DNA of 61,918 nucleotides from Prado023 sp032123675 (GTDB taxonomy: Bacteria > Actinomycetota > Actinomycetes > S36-B12 > CAIYMF01): NCBI GenBank assembly GCA_032123675.1, contig JAQBEX010000115.1:1-61918 (forward strand), in the 5' to 3' direction. Below are positions 1-7,832 of the stretch, piece by piece (position 1 is the stretch's first letter; each line of letters opens with the position of its first letter). The notes beneath the pieces were generated by a model. It was given only the letters and a program-made list of their open reading frames with translations. It ran no database searches and had not been told where the DNA came from. The translations under genes and the position numbers were made by a program.

Positions 1-31
1 AGGATCTGGCCCCTGGCGGAGGATCTCGCGG
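1..31. repeat. Half copy of the 80-bp nested palindromic repeat (copy A, cut by the window edge)
   Basis: The first bases read aggatctggcccctggcgga and match the reverse complement of the left half of the two full elements at 17971-18050 and 20021-20100, including the 3-base spacer between inner and outer arms. The copy is therefore in the opposite orientation. It lies just downstream of the minus-strand PucR gene, where a hairpin could end transcription. The rest would lie outside the window. Confidence 0.6.
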
Positions 32-118
32 GTTCGGGGCGGCTTCGGGGCGGTTCGGGGCGGATCAGGTGGGAGGGGGGGCTGGTTCGGGGCGGCTCAG
101 GTGGGTGGGGGGGCTGGT
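32..118. repeat. G-rich short tandem repeats
   Basis: Units related to ttcggggcgg recur three times in a row, then a longer unit (ggttcggggcgg...caggtgggnggggggg) recurs once. The tract covers the intergenic end and the last few codons of the minus-strand PucR gene, where it encodes the Pro-rich tail. No gene is seen in bases 32-96. Confidence 0.5.
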
Positions 119-1275
119 GTCGTGGGTTGGATCATCAGGGCCAGCAGCAGTTCCCAGCGTCGCCGTGGGTCGTCGAGGCCCGCGCCGAGCAGGTCGCGCA
201 CGCGGTCCATCCGGTAGCTGACCGTCTGCGGATGAATGTGCAGTTCACGGCCCACGTCGGTCCGGTTCCCCGCGTGCAGCAGCCAACTGCGCAGGGTGGC
301 CAGCAGCGGTTCGCGCCTGCTCTCGGGCAGACCCGCGAACGGTGCCAGCACCTGGCCGCGCAGGGCCCGGCCCAGAGCCGGGTCGGCACGCACCAGCAGG
401 TCGGCCAGGTGATCGTCGGCCTGCAGGGAACCGCCCACCGGCAGGCTCACCAACCCCCGTGCCTGTGCCAGCGAGCGGGCCGCCTCAGCCAACGGGACCG
501 GCAGCCCGACTGCGACCTCGGGTGTCGCTGCCTGCAGCCAGGTGTGCAACCCCGGCGTGATCGGGCCGGCAACCAGGGCGACGGCCCCCTGGGACGTCCG
601 ACCCACCAAGGCCCCCGGCAGTGCCGGGGGAAGGACCTCGCCCCGCGGAATCACCACCATCGCGGTGGTCGGCAGGGGCCAGTGCACCTCGGCGGCCAGG
701 GTCGCGACCCCCTCGGACCCCGCCTCGCCTGCCAGCAGGCGCTCGACCAGCTCGGAGCGCAGAGCCTCCCGCCGTCCGGCGTCGGCCACCTGCGCCTGGG
801 TATAGCCAGCGATCGACGCCGCGGACAGCTGATCGATGTAGGCGAAGACCGCCTCGGCGAGCTGGGACACCTCCTTGGGGCTCACCCCTGCCGCGACACC
901 GGCGCGGCTCAGTGACTGCCAGGCGGCGCGGGCCCCGATCTGGTAGGCCGAGAGCAGGTCCGCCAGGCCGCGGCCGGCCCCGTACTCGCCAGCCCCGATC
1001 CGCTCGTACAGCGCCGCGGACTCGGTCAGTGCCGGCTCGTCGGTTCCCATGAGGTCGACCAGCCGGGCCAGGGCCATCCCGACGCCCGCGCGCAAGGTGG
1101 CGGCCACCCGCTCGTCGGGTCCGGAGTAGGCCGGCACCTCCCGGGTGACCACATCGATGACGTGCTCGATCGCGGCGGGCAGCGCGGGCTTCAGTGGATT
1201 CGCCACGGCAGCAGGAACAGACGACCACGGTCGGCCTGTCGAAGGCGCTGCCACCAATCCGGTCATGAGGGCCAT
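97..1275 (-). CDS. PucR/CdaR-family transcriptional regulator
   Basis: This 392-residue protein has the layout of PucR-type regulators. A long N-terminal helical region (about 1-165) and a central region of about 110 residues precede a C-terminal helix-turn-helix (about 330-385, with RTDVGRELHIHPQTVSYRM followed by the typical LLLAL end). The family usually controls purine, amino-acid or sugar-acid catabolism, but no target is evident here. The start chosen is ATG at 1275 (MALMTG). A second ATG lies three codons later. A catgct hexamer 6 nt upstream would fit a leaderless mRNA and overlaps the start codon of the divergent glycosylase gene. Reading further upstream only gives shadow sequence antisense to that gene. 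Confidence 0.8.
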   Translation of the reverse strand: MALMTGLVAAPSTGRPWSSVPAAVANPLKPALPAAIEHVIDVVTREVPAYSGPDERVAATLRAGVGMALARLVDLMGTDEPALTESAALYERIGAGEYGAGRGLADLLSAYQIGARAAWQSLSRAGVAAGVSPKEVSQLAEAVFAYIDQLSAASIAGYTQAQVADAGRREALRSELVERLLAGEAGSEGVATLAAEVHWPLPTTAMVVIPRGEVLPPALPGALVGRTSQGAVALVAGPITPGLHTWLQAATPEVAVGLPVPLAEAARSLAQARGLVSLPVGGSLQADDHLADLLVRADPALGRALRGQVLAPFAGLPESRREPLLATLRSWLLHAGNRTDVGRELHIHPQTVSYRMDRVRDLLGAGLDDPRRRWELLLALMIQPTTPAPPPT

Positions 1276-1284
1276 CGTGGCAGC

Positions 1285-2517
1285 ATGACCCCCGTGCCGC
1301 GCGATCGATTGAGCCTGCCCGCCGCGCGTCGTGTCGCCCTTGCCGCCCAGGGATTCGGCCGGTCGCGGCCTGCCGGTGAGCCTGGCGCCCGCGCGATCGC
1401 CGACGTCGTCCGTCGGCTGGGTGTGCTGCAGATCGACTCGGTCAACGTGTTCGCCCGGGCCCAGTACCTGCCGATCCTGTCCCGGGTAGGACCCTACGAT
1501 CGCGCTCGCCTGGACGCGTGCTCGAGCCGCGCGCCGAGATCGCTGTTCGAGTACTGGGGCCACGAGGCGACGCTGCTGCCGGTGGGGATGCACCGACTGA
1601 TGCGCTGGCGGATGGACCGGGTCCACGACGATGCCTGGGGCGGGATGGTCCGGGTCCAGCGCGAACAGCCGGACCTGGTCCGGGAAGTGGCCGAGGCGGT
1701 CTGCGCCTCGGGTCCGGTGACGTCCACCGAACTGGAGACGATGTTCGCCCACATCAACCGCGGGCCTCGGGAGCACTGGGGGTGGAACTGGTCTGCGGTC
1801 AAGCGATCGCTCGAGTACCTGTTCTGGGCCGGGGAGATCACCTCGGCAGGCCGGGATTCCGCCTTCCGGCGCAGGTACGCCGCCCCTGAGGCAGTCCTGC
1901 CGCGCGCAGCGCTGGAGGCACCCACGCCCACCCCGGAGGAGGCCCACCGGGAGCTCGTCGTGATCGCCGCACGGGCCCTGGGCGTGGCAACTGGCGCCGA
2001 CCTCGCTGACTACTTCCGGATGCCGATCGCCGCCGCGCGCACCGCAATCCGGGAACTGGTCGATGCGGGGGATCTGGTCCCGGTGGCTGTCCCGGACTGG
2101 CCGGCGGCCTACACCCCGGCGGACTTCTCCGTGCCGCGGAGGGTCAGCGCTGCCGCACTCCTGGCGCCGTTCGACCCACTCATCTGGTTCCGCCCCCGCA
2201 CGGAACGGCTGTTCGGCATGCGCTACCGGATCGAGATCTACACACCTGCCGCGCAGCGCGTGCACGGCTACTACGTCCTGCCGTTCCTGCACGACGAGCA
2301 GTTGGTGGCGCGAGTCGACCTCAAGGCTGATCGGGCGACCGGCCGGCTCCTGGTCCAGGCCGCGCACGCCGAGGGCGACGTTGGGGCGGAGTCTGTCGAC
2401 GCGTTGGCCGTCACCCTGCGCGAGGCGGCCGGCTGGCTCGGGCTCGAGGAGGTCGTGGTCGCGCCCGTCGGAGATCTCGCGGGGCGCCTGGGCCCGGCCC
2501 TTGGCGCCACCGCTTGA
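1285..2517 (+). CDS. Winged-helix DNA glycosylase of the AlkX/YcaQ (HTH_42) family
   Basis: The 410-residue length equals that of E. coli YcaQ, and the protein has the HTH_42 signature start (LSLPAARRVALAAQGF). At residues 49-51 it reads Q-I-D within LGVLQIDSVNV. In this superfamily the catalytic motif is QxQ in AlkZ and QxD in YcaQ/AlkX, which unhooks DNA interstrand crosslinks, so this copy belongs with AlkX. The rest is a string of winged-helix modules and a C-terminal beta region. The start ATG lies 9 nt from the start codon of the divergent PucR gene. A catgct/catcgt-type hexamer at 1273-1278, 6 nt upstream, suggests a leaderless message. Activity is inferred from the family; the motif is seen directly. 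Confidence 0.82.
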   Translation: MTPVPRDRLSLPAARRVALAAQGFGRSRPAGEPGARAIADVVRRLGVLQIDSVNVFARAQYLPILSRVGPYDRARLDACSSRAPRSLFEYWGHEATLLPVGMHRLMRWRMDRVHDDAWGGMVRVQREQPDLVREVAEAVCASGPVTSTELETMFAHINRGPREHWGWNWSAVKRSLEYLFWAGEITSAGRDSAFRRRYAAPEAVLPRAALEAPTPTPEEAHRELVVIAARALGVATGADLADYFRMPIAAARTAIRELVDAGDLVPVAVPDWPAAYTPADFSVPRRVSAAALLAPFDPLIWFRPRTERLFGMRYRIEIYTPAAQRVHGYYVLPFLHDEQLVARVDLKADRATGRLLVQAAHAEGDVGAESVDALAVTLREAAGWLGLEEVVVAPVGDLAGRLGPALGATA

Positions 2518-2557
2518 GCGAAGAGTGCGCAAGGCCGGGCCCCAGGCGGCGTCGTCT

Positions 2558-2587
2558 TTGAGCAATCCGGGTCCTTGATGGCACAAT
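2558..2587 (+). promoter_or_regulatory. Putative promoter of the rpsP operon with hairpin leader
   Basis: TTGAGC (2558-2563) and CACAAT (2582-2587) are 18 bp apart, a good vegetative-sigma match. The leader that follows (to 2716) holds a perfect 7-bp stem with a 3-nt loop (ccgcatg/catgcgg, 2629-2645) and a small cccatgtggg palindrome. These may fold in the mRNA leader of this ribosomal-protein operon. Prediction only. Confidence 0.5.
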
Positions 2588-2716
2588 GGGCCCGTCCCAT
2601 GTGGGCCGCGGTCCCTCTCAACCTCGGTCCGCATGATCCATGCGGTCCTCGCAACGTGGGTAACCCCATGCTCGCGCCAACGAGGATCCACCCCAGAACG
2701 GAAGAAACCAACACAC

Positions 2717-3217
2717 GTGGCCGTCAAGATCAAGCTCAAGCGCTTTGGCAAGAAGAAGGACCCGTCGTACCGGATCGTGATCGCCGATTCGCGGACCGCC
2801 CGCAACGGTCGTGCCATCGAGGAGATCGGCATCTACCAGCCCATGCGCGACCCGAGCATCATGCAGGTCGACTCCGAGCGCGCGCAGTACTGGCTGGGTG
2901 TCGGCGCGCAGCCGACCGAGCCCGTCTTGGCCATCCTGAAGGTGACCGGCGACTGGCAGAAGTACAAGGGCCTGCCGGGGGCCGAGGGCACCCTGAGGCT
3001 GGCTGAGCCCAAGCCGAACAAGCAGGTCGTCTTCGAGGACGCGGTCCGCGCGGCGGAGAAGGCAGGGTCGGCCCCCAAGGCTCCCAAGCCGAAGCCGGAA
3101 CCGGTCGCGGACAAGGTGACCGAGGCTACGGAAGCGGCCGTCGAGGAGCAGAAGGTCGCTGAGGCTGCGAAGCCTGAGGAGACCGCCCAGTCCGCTGCGG
3201 AGACGCCCGGGGCATGA
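2717..3217 (+). CDS. rpsP: 30S ribosomal protein S16
   Basis: The protein opens with the S16 signature (VAVKIKLKRFGKKKDPSYRI), and the conserved S16 fold fills about the first 90 residues. At 166 residues it is about twice the core length. The rest is an Ala/Glu/Pro/Lys-rich acidic tail (about residues 110-166), as is common in actinobacterial S16. The start is GTG at 2717, immediately before the conserved N-terminus. An upstream ATG in frame at 2633 would add non-conserved leader sequence. A ggaag stretch lies upstream. It is the first gene of the block rpsP-khpA-rimM-trmD-rplS, and its stop overlaps khpA by 4 nt. Confidence 0.97.
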   Translation: MAVKIKLKRFGKKKDPSYRIVIADSRTARNGRAIEEIGIYQPMRDPSIMQVDSERAQYWLGVGAQPTEPVLAILKVTGDWQKYKGLPGAEGTLRLAEPKPNKQVVFEDAVRAAEKAGSAPKAPKPKPEPVADKVTEATEAAVEEQKVAEAAKPEETAQSAAETPGA

Positions 3218-3480
3218 GCACGGTCATCGAGGACTCACTGGAGCACTTGGTCACGGGGATCGTCGAGCATCCCGAGGACGTTAGCGTGCGTGTGCGCGCA
3301 GGTCGACGCGGCCCGCGCGAGCAGGGCGGCAAGACGTTCCAGGTGCGGGTGCACCCCGACGACATCGGGCGCGTGATCGGCCGCGGTGGTCGCACGGCAA
3401 CGGCCATCCGCACGGTCGTCGGCGCGATCTCCGGTGGTCGTCCCGTGCGCGTGGACTTCTTGGACGCTGACGAACGTTGA
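3214..3480 (+). CDS. khpA: KH-domain RNA-binding protein KhpA
   Basis: This is an 88-residue single KH domain with the RNA-binding loop GRGG at residues 56-59 within DIGRVIGRGGRTATAIR. KhpA proteins bind RNA, often with KhpB/Jag, and affect cell-envelope functions. The gene sits between rpsP and rimM, its standard place in Gram-positive bacteria. It overlaps rpsP by ATGA and rimM by 4 nt, so translation is very likely coupled. Confidence 0.93.
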   Translation: MSTVIEDSLEHLVTGIVEHPEDVSVRVRAGRRGPREQGGKTFQVRVHPDDIGRVIGRGGRTATAIRTVVGAISGGRPVRVDFLDADER

Positions 3481-3995
3481 CGCGCGTGGTGGTCGGTCGG
3501 ATCGGCCGGGCCCAGGGCATCCGTGGTGAGGCGACCGTCGAGGTCCGTACAGACGCCCCTGAGGAGAGGTTCGCCGCGGGGGCGGTCCTGTACCCCTCGG
3601 GCCGGGTCGGACTGCCCGAGCAGATCACCGTGGCGGGCCACCGGTGGCAGAACGGGCGCCTGATCCTGAGCCTGGAGGGGTTCGCCGACCGCACCAGCAT
3701 CGAGACCCTGCGCGGGGCGATCCTGGAGGCCGATGTCGACGTCACCCGGGTGGCTCACGACGAGTTCCACGACCTCGCGCTCGTCGGGCTGGCCGTCCGT
3801 GGCCGGGACGACGTCCATCTGGGGCAGATCTCTGAGGTCCTGCACCTTCCGGCGCAGGACGTCCTGGTCGTCGCCCGCGCCGATGATGGGCCGGACATCC
3901 TGGTGCCGTTCATCTCCGGGATGGTGCCCACCGTCGACGTGGCCGGCGGCTTCGTGGTCGTCGACCTGCCCGACGGACTGGTGGACCTGACCTGA
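3477..3995 (+). CDS. rimM: Ribosome maturation factor RimM
   Basis: The 172-residue protein has the RimM N-terminal barrel (VVVGRIGRAQGIRGEATVEV) and a C-terminal PRC-barrel (from about residue 95, with DILVPFISGMVPTVDVAGG). RimM binds S19 and helps mature the 30S head. The start is TTG at 3477, overlapping the khpA stop; in-frame GTG codons at 3486 and 3489 are alternatives. It ends by overlapping trmD (TGATG). Confidence 0.93.
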   Translation: MTRVVVGRIGRAQGIRGEATVEVRTDAPEERFAAGAVLYPSGRVGLPEQITVAGHRWQNGRLILSLEGFADRTSIETLRGAILEADVDVTRVAHDEFHDLALVGLAVRGRDDVHLGQISEVLHLPAQDVLVVARADDGPDILVPFISGMVPTVDVAGGFVVVDLPDGLVDLT

Positions 3996-4717
3996 TGCGC
4001 ATCGACGTGGTCAGTATCTTCGGGGAGTACCTCGCCCCGCTGCAGCTGTCGCTGGTCGGCCGCGCGATCGATGAGGGACTCATCGACCTCGCGGTGCACG
4101 ACCTGCGTGAGTTCACCCACGACCGCCATCGCACGGTCGACGACTCCCCGTACGGCGGGGGACCCGGCATGGTCATGAAGCCCGAGCCGTGGGGGGAGGC
4201 GCTGCGCGGCGTGCTGTCCCAGGGCAATCCCGAGCACGCTGTCCGGCTGGTGGTCCCCACGCCCAGCGGGCGTCGGTTCACCCAGGCCATGGCGGGGCAG
4301 TGGGCCAGCGAACCGCGCCTGGTCTTCGCCTGCGGGCGATACGAGGGGATCGACTCGCGGGTCGTGCAGTGGGCGCAGACCCGCACTGCCGGGGGCCGGC
4401 CGCTCATCGTCGACGAGGTGTCCATCGGCGACTACGTGCTTGCCGGTGCCGAGGCGGCCGTGCTGGTCATGGTCGAGGCCGTGGCCCGGTTGATCCCCGG
4501 CGTCCTGGGCAACGAGACCAGTCATGCCGACGACTCATTCGCCGCCGGACCGATGGAGCGGCTGCTCGAGGGGCCCACCTACACCCGGCCCCCGACATGG
4601 GAGGGGCTGTCAGTGCCCGAGGTCCTGACGTCCGGCGACCACGCAGCGGTGGCCCGCTGGCGCCACGAGCAGGCTGTGGCGCGCACGCGCGCCATGCGCC
4701 CGGACCTGTTGGGCTGA
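3995..4717 (+). CDS. trmD: tRNA (guanine37-N1)-methyltransferase
   Basis: The 240 residues match the TrmD family from the first codon (MRIDVVSIFGEYLAPL). The SAM-binding trefoil-knot segments are visible as YEGIDSRVV and SIGDYVLAGAEAA. The enzyme methylates G37 of tRNAs to prevent +1 frameshifts. It is translationally coupled to rimM (TGATG). About 150 nt separate it from rplS. Confidence 0.95.
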   Translation: MRIDVVSIFGEYLAPLQLSLVGRAIDEGLIDLAVHDLREFTHDRHRTVDDSPYGGGPGMVMKPEPWGEALRGVLSQGNPEHAVRLVVPTPSGRRFTQAMAGQWASEPRLVFACGRYEGIDSRVVQWAQTRTAGGRPLIVDEVSIGDYVLAGAEAAVLVMVEAVARLIPGVLGNETSHADDSFAAGPMERLLEGPTYTRPPTWEGLSVPEVLTSGDHAAVARWRHEQAVARTRAMRPDLLG

Positions 4718-4866
4718 TTCGCGCATTTCCGGCCGCGGCCCTCGGTGTGGCAGACTTGTCTGGCTGGTCGTATCGCGTCGCCGCCACAGGGGAGGCGCGT
4801 TCCCTGCGCCGGCATCCATTCGACCCACATCTGCGGGCGACCTGTGGCTCCCGCCAGGAAGCGATC

Positions 4867-5214
4867 ATGAACACGCTTGACGCCGTCGACGCAGCATCCC
4901 TGCGCACCGACATCCCCGACTTCCGCCCCGGCGACACAGTTAAGGTCCACGTGAAGGTCGTCGAGGGCAACCGCTCCCGGATCCAGGTGTTCCAGGGCGT
5001 GGTCATCCGCCGGCACGGCGGCGGTCTCGGCGAGACCTTCACGGTCCGCAAGATCAGCTTCGGCACCGGCGTGGAGCGCACCTTCCCCGTCCACACCCCG
5101 ATCATCGACAAGATCGAGGTCGTGACCCGCGGTGATGTCCGCCGCGCCAAGCTCTACTACCTGCGCGAACTGCGCGGCAAGAAGGCGAAGATCCGCGAGA
5201 AGCGCGACGTCTGA
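4867..5214 (+). CDS. rplS: 50S ribosomal protein L19
   Basis: The protein has 115 residues with the L19 hallmark segments DTVKVHVKVVEGNRSRIQ and FPVHTPIIDKIEV and a basic C-terminus. The ATG at 4867 follows a caggaag ribosome-binding site. The long upstream frame holds only trmD antisense-type shadow. The 149-nt leader from 4718 may carry regulatory structure. A strong hairpin follows 26 nt after the stop. Confidence 0.96.
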   Translation: MNTLDAVDAASLRTDIPDFRPGDTVKVHVKVVEGNRSRIQVFQGVVIRRHGGGLGETFTVRKISFGTGVERTFPVHTPIIDKIEVVTRGDVRRAKLYYLRELRGKKAKIREKRDV

Positions 5215-5240
5215 TCGCCTTGCGCCCAGCAACTGCTCAT

Positions 5241-5276
5241 GAGGGCCCCCGCCGGATGATCCGAGCGGGGGCCCTC
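5241..5276 (+). terminator. Strong hairpin after rplS, spanning the next start codon
   Basis: A perfect 12-bp G/C stem (gagggcccccgc at 5241-5252 with gcgggggccctc at 5265-5276) encloses a 12-nt loop. No U-tract follows, as is usual in high-GC genomes. The loop contains the likely lepB start ATG (5256), so the hairpin may both attenuate transcription and limit access to that start. Confidence 0.7.
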
Positions 5277-5813
5277 GTCGCTGGCGGGGCTGTTCTGGCC
5301 GGCCTCCTGGCAGAGGCCACTGTCGCCGAGCTCCGGGCAGTCGACTCGGACTCGATGACACCGGCAATCGACGTGGGGGAGCGGATCCTGGTCACCAAGG
5401 CGGGCGTGCCGCGTTGGTCGCTGGTGCCCGGGACGATCGTGGTGTTCGACGCGGCTGACCTGTGGGCCGAGCCTGACGACCCGGCCGGATCGGTGTTCGT
5501 GAAGCGGGTTGTCGGCGTCGGTGGCGATCGGATCGCGTGCTGCACCCCGTCGGGCCAGCTCATGCGCAACGGCATCCCCCTCGACGAGCCCTACGTCGCA
5601 CAGGTCCGCAGTGACCAGCAGGCCTTCGACGTGATCGTTCCGGCGGACCACTACTGGCTCCTGGGCGACAATCGGGACGAATCCGCCGACTCGCGGGCGC
5701 ACCTGGGCGACCCGGGCGGGGGAAGCGTCCCGGCGTCACGCATCATTGGGACTGTCGAGGCGGTCGTCTGGCCCCCGGAGGCGGTGCGGCGTGTGAAGGG
5801 GTCGAATGAGTGA
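5256..5813 (+). CDS. lepB: Signal peptidase I (short paralogue)
   Basis: This type I signal peptidase has 185 residues. A single N-terminal membrane segment (about 3-25) precedes the Ser box (DSDSMTPAI), the Lys box (VFVKRVVGVGGDRI) and box E (LGDNRDESADSR), so the Ser/Lys dyad is intact. A vicinal Cys pair (ACCTPSGQ) is shared with the next gene. The start is uncertain: ATG 5256 lies in the loop of the terminator-like hairpin, while TTG 5220 in frame would add 12 residues and start before the hairpin. The gene overlaps the second signal peptidase by 8 nt, so the two are co-translated. Confidence 0.88.
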   Translation: MIRAGALVAGGAVLAGLLAEATVAELRAVDSDSMTPAIDVGERILVTKAGVPRWSLVPGTIVVFDAADLWAEPDDPAGSVFVKRVVGVGGDRIACCTPSGQLMRNGIPLDEPYVAQVRSDQQAFDVIVPADHYWLLGDNRDESADSRAHLGDPGGGSVPASRIIGTVEAVVWPPEAVRRVKGSNE

Positions 5814-6618
5814 GCCAGCGGAGCCGACTGAGCCGACCGAGCCGACCGATCCGGTCGATCCGGCCAACCCCGTCGACCCCACCGCGTCCCGGTCGGGCGG
5901 GCTGCACGACCGTCCAGCCTCGGATGTCCCTGACACGTCGCACTCATCGGGCTTCCTGCGCGCGCTGCGGGAGATCGCCATCGTCGTGGTGACCGCACTG
6001 GTCATCTCGGCGATTGTCCGGACGTTCCTGCTCCAGGCCTTCTGGGTGCCCAGCGGCTCCATGGAGCAGACGCTGACGACCGGCGACCGGATCCTCGTCT
6101 GGAAGCCCGCCATCGATCCGGGGCACGGAGATGTCGTGGTCTTCACCGACCCCGCCGACTGGCTCACCGACCCAGTCCCCGCTGCTGGGGTGAGCGGCGT
6201 GATCGCCAGGGTGGGTGCCTTCATCGGGTTGCTTCCCTCTGCCACCGGCGATGACCTCGTCAAGCGGGTCATCGGCGTCGGCGGTGACACCATCGAGTGC
6301 TGCTCGCCCCAGGGCCAGATCATCCGCAACGGCGAGCCGCTGGACGAGCCGTACACCTACCCCGGGCAGCCCACGGACCAACTCACCTTCCGGGTGGAGG
6401 TTCCCGAAGGTCGGTTGTTCGTGATGGGGGATCACCGCGGCGACTCCGCGGACTCCAGGTACCACCTCGACGAGGACGACGGCACGGTCCCTGTGGAGAA
6501 CGTCGTGGGGATCGCCGAGGTGATCATGTGGCCGCCGTCGCGGTGGGCAACGCTGCCGAACTACGCCGACGAGAACAGTGCCATGACGGTGCCGGATGCA
6601 GGACAGCCCGCACCATGA
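5806..6618 (+). CDS. lepB: Signal peptidase I
   Basis: The 270-residue enzyme has a cytoplasmic N-terminal tail of repeated Glu-Pro-Thr/Asp-Pro units (residues 4-25) and one membrane segment (about 54-72). The catalytic domain carries Ser in PSGSMEQTL, Lys in DLVKRVIGVGGD and box E MGDHRGDSADSR. It shares the CC(S/T)PxGQ...NGxPLDEPY block with its upstream paralogue, which suggests a tandem duplication. It removes signal peptides at the outer face of the membrane. Its stop overlaps rnhB (ATGA). Confidence 0.93.
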   Translation: MSEPAEPTEPTEPTDPVDPANPVDPTASRSGGLHDRPASDVPDTSHSSGFLRALREIAIVVVTALVISAIVRTFLLQAFWVPSGSMEQTLTTGDRILVWKPAIDPGHGDVVVFTDPADWLTDPVPAAGVSGVIARVGAFIGLLPSATGDDLVKRVIGVGGDTIECCSPQGQIIRNGEPLDEPYTYPGQPTDQLTFRVEVPEGRLFVMGDHRGDSADSRYHLDEDDGTVPVENVVGIAEVIMWPPSRWATLPNYADENSAMTVPDAGQPAP

Positions 6619-7421
6619 GCCAGGCCCCGACGCTGCGGGTGGAGCGATCCCTGCTGAGGTCCGGCGCGTCGAGCCTGGCCTGCGTCGATGAGGTCGGGCG
6701 GGGTGCGCTGGCCGGCCCAGTCAGCGTCGGGGTCGTCGTCCTCGATGCGGGCGTACGCACCGCACCCCGGGGACTGCGCGACTCCAAGCTGCTGACGCCT
6801 CGGGCCCGCAGGGAGCTGCTCCCCAGACTGCGTCGCTGGCCGGTGGCCTCCGCTGTTGGTCACGCCGATCCCTTCGAGGTCGATGCAGTCGGGATCATCT
6901 GTGCGTTGCGGGTGGCTGCGGCACGGGCGTTCGCCGCCCTTGGGATGGTTGTCGACATGGCGCTCCTGGACGGCAACCACGACTGGCTCACTGCGCCGGC
7001 GGAGCCCGAGGGCCTGTTCCCGGACCCCCGGCTGTCGGTCGGCGCGAGCCTGGCGGACATGACTGCGCTCCCATCGCGGGTCCACACCCGGGTGCGCGGC
7101 GACTTGACGTGTGCCGGTGTGGCGGCGGCGAGCGTGCTGGCCAAGTGCGAGCGGGACGCGATCATGGTGGACCTCGGGGCCCAGCAGCCGGAGTACGGCT
7201 GGGCGCTCAACAAGGGCTACAGCGCCCCGGACCACATCGAGGCGCTGCGCCGGTTGGGTCCGACGTCGCTGCATCGGCAGTCGTGGAACCTCCCGGGGAC
7301 CCACGGGCAGCAGGTGGGCACCTGCCAGGGCGAGGTGACCGACACCCCCGGGGCTGCCCACGATGGGGCCGGCGTCGACTCGTCGGACGCTGACTCGACG
7401 TTGTCCACAACTTCGCGCTGA
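6615..7421 (+). CDS. rnhB: Ribonuclease HII
   Basis: The 268-residue protein carries the RNase HII motif DEVGRGALAGP (D25, E26), LRDSKLL and MALLDGNH (D119), the acidic metal-binding residues that cut RNA in RNA-DNA hybrids. The C-terminal about 40 residues are a low-complexity extension not needed for the fold. The ATG overlaps the lepB stop. This is the usual position, between lepB and yraN. Confidence 0.93.
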   Translation: MSQAPTLRVERSLLRSGASSLACVDEVGRGALAGPVSVGVVVLDAGVRTAPRGLRDSKLLTPRARRELLPRLRRWPVASAVGHADPFEVDAVGIICALRVAAARAFAALGMVVDMALLDGNHDWLTAPAEPEGLFPDPRLSVGASLADMTALPSRVHTRVRGDLTCAGVAAASVLAKCERDAIMVDLGAQQPEYGWALNKGYSAPDHIEALRRLGPTSLHRQSWNLPGTHGQQVGTCQGEVTDTPGAAHDGAGVDSSDADSTLSTTSR

Positions 7422-7475
7422 GCCCTTCCGGGCTGACCCCGGGTCGCGCATGGTTGGCCCCGGGGGTGGGCAGCC

Positions 7476-7832
7476 ATGCGGGATCGACAACAACTGGGCC
7501 GGGCGGGTGAGGATGCTGCGGCTCGACACCTGGCTCGGCAGGGGATGCAGGTCATCGCGCGCAACTGGCGATGTCGGTACGGCGAGATCGACATCATCGC
7601 CCGGGAGGGATCCGTTCTGGTCTTCTGCGAGGTCAAGACCCGCCGGGGGACCGGCTTCGGCGTCCCGCTGGCGGCCATCACCCCGCGCAAGGTGGCCAGG
7701 ATCCGGCGCCTGGCTGCCCTGTGGCTGGTCGAGACCGGTGGCCATCGCGGACCGGTGCGCCTCGACGCGGTCGGACTGCTCCAGCATCCTGACGGGCAGC
7801 TCGACATCGAGCACGTGCGTGGGGTGTCCTGA
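7476..7832 (+). CDS. yraN: YraN family (UPF0102) nuclease-fold protein
   Basis: The 118 residues include the UPF0102 signature GRAGEDAAARHL and the PD-(D/E)XK-like core GEIDIIAREGSVLVFCEVKTR. The biochemical role is not settled, but the fold is that of a Holliday-junction-resolvase-like endonuclease. It lies next to comM and dprA, as in many bacteria, and overlaps comM (TGATG). Confidence 0.9.
   Translation: MRDRQQLGRAGEDAAARHLARQGMQVIARNWRCRYGEIDIIAREGSVLVFCEVKTRRGTGFGVPLAAITPRKVARIRRLAALWLVETGGHRGPVRLDAVGLLQHPDGQLDIEHVRGVS

Noticed and set aside
97..2832. A single 911-residue minus-strand frame covering the PucR gene and its upstream region
   Set aside because: Only the last about 392 residues have protein-like content. 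The rest is antisense to the AlkX glycosylase and rpsP, a usual artefact of high-GC DNA.
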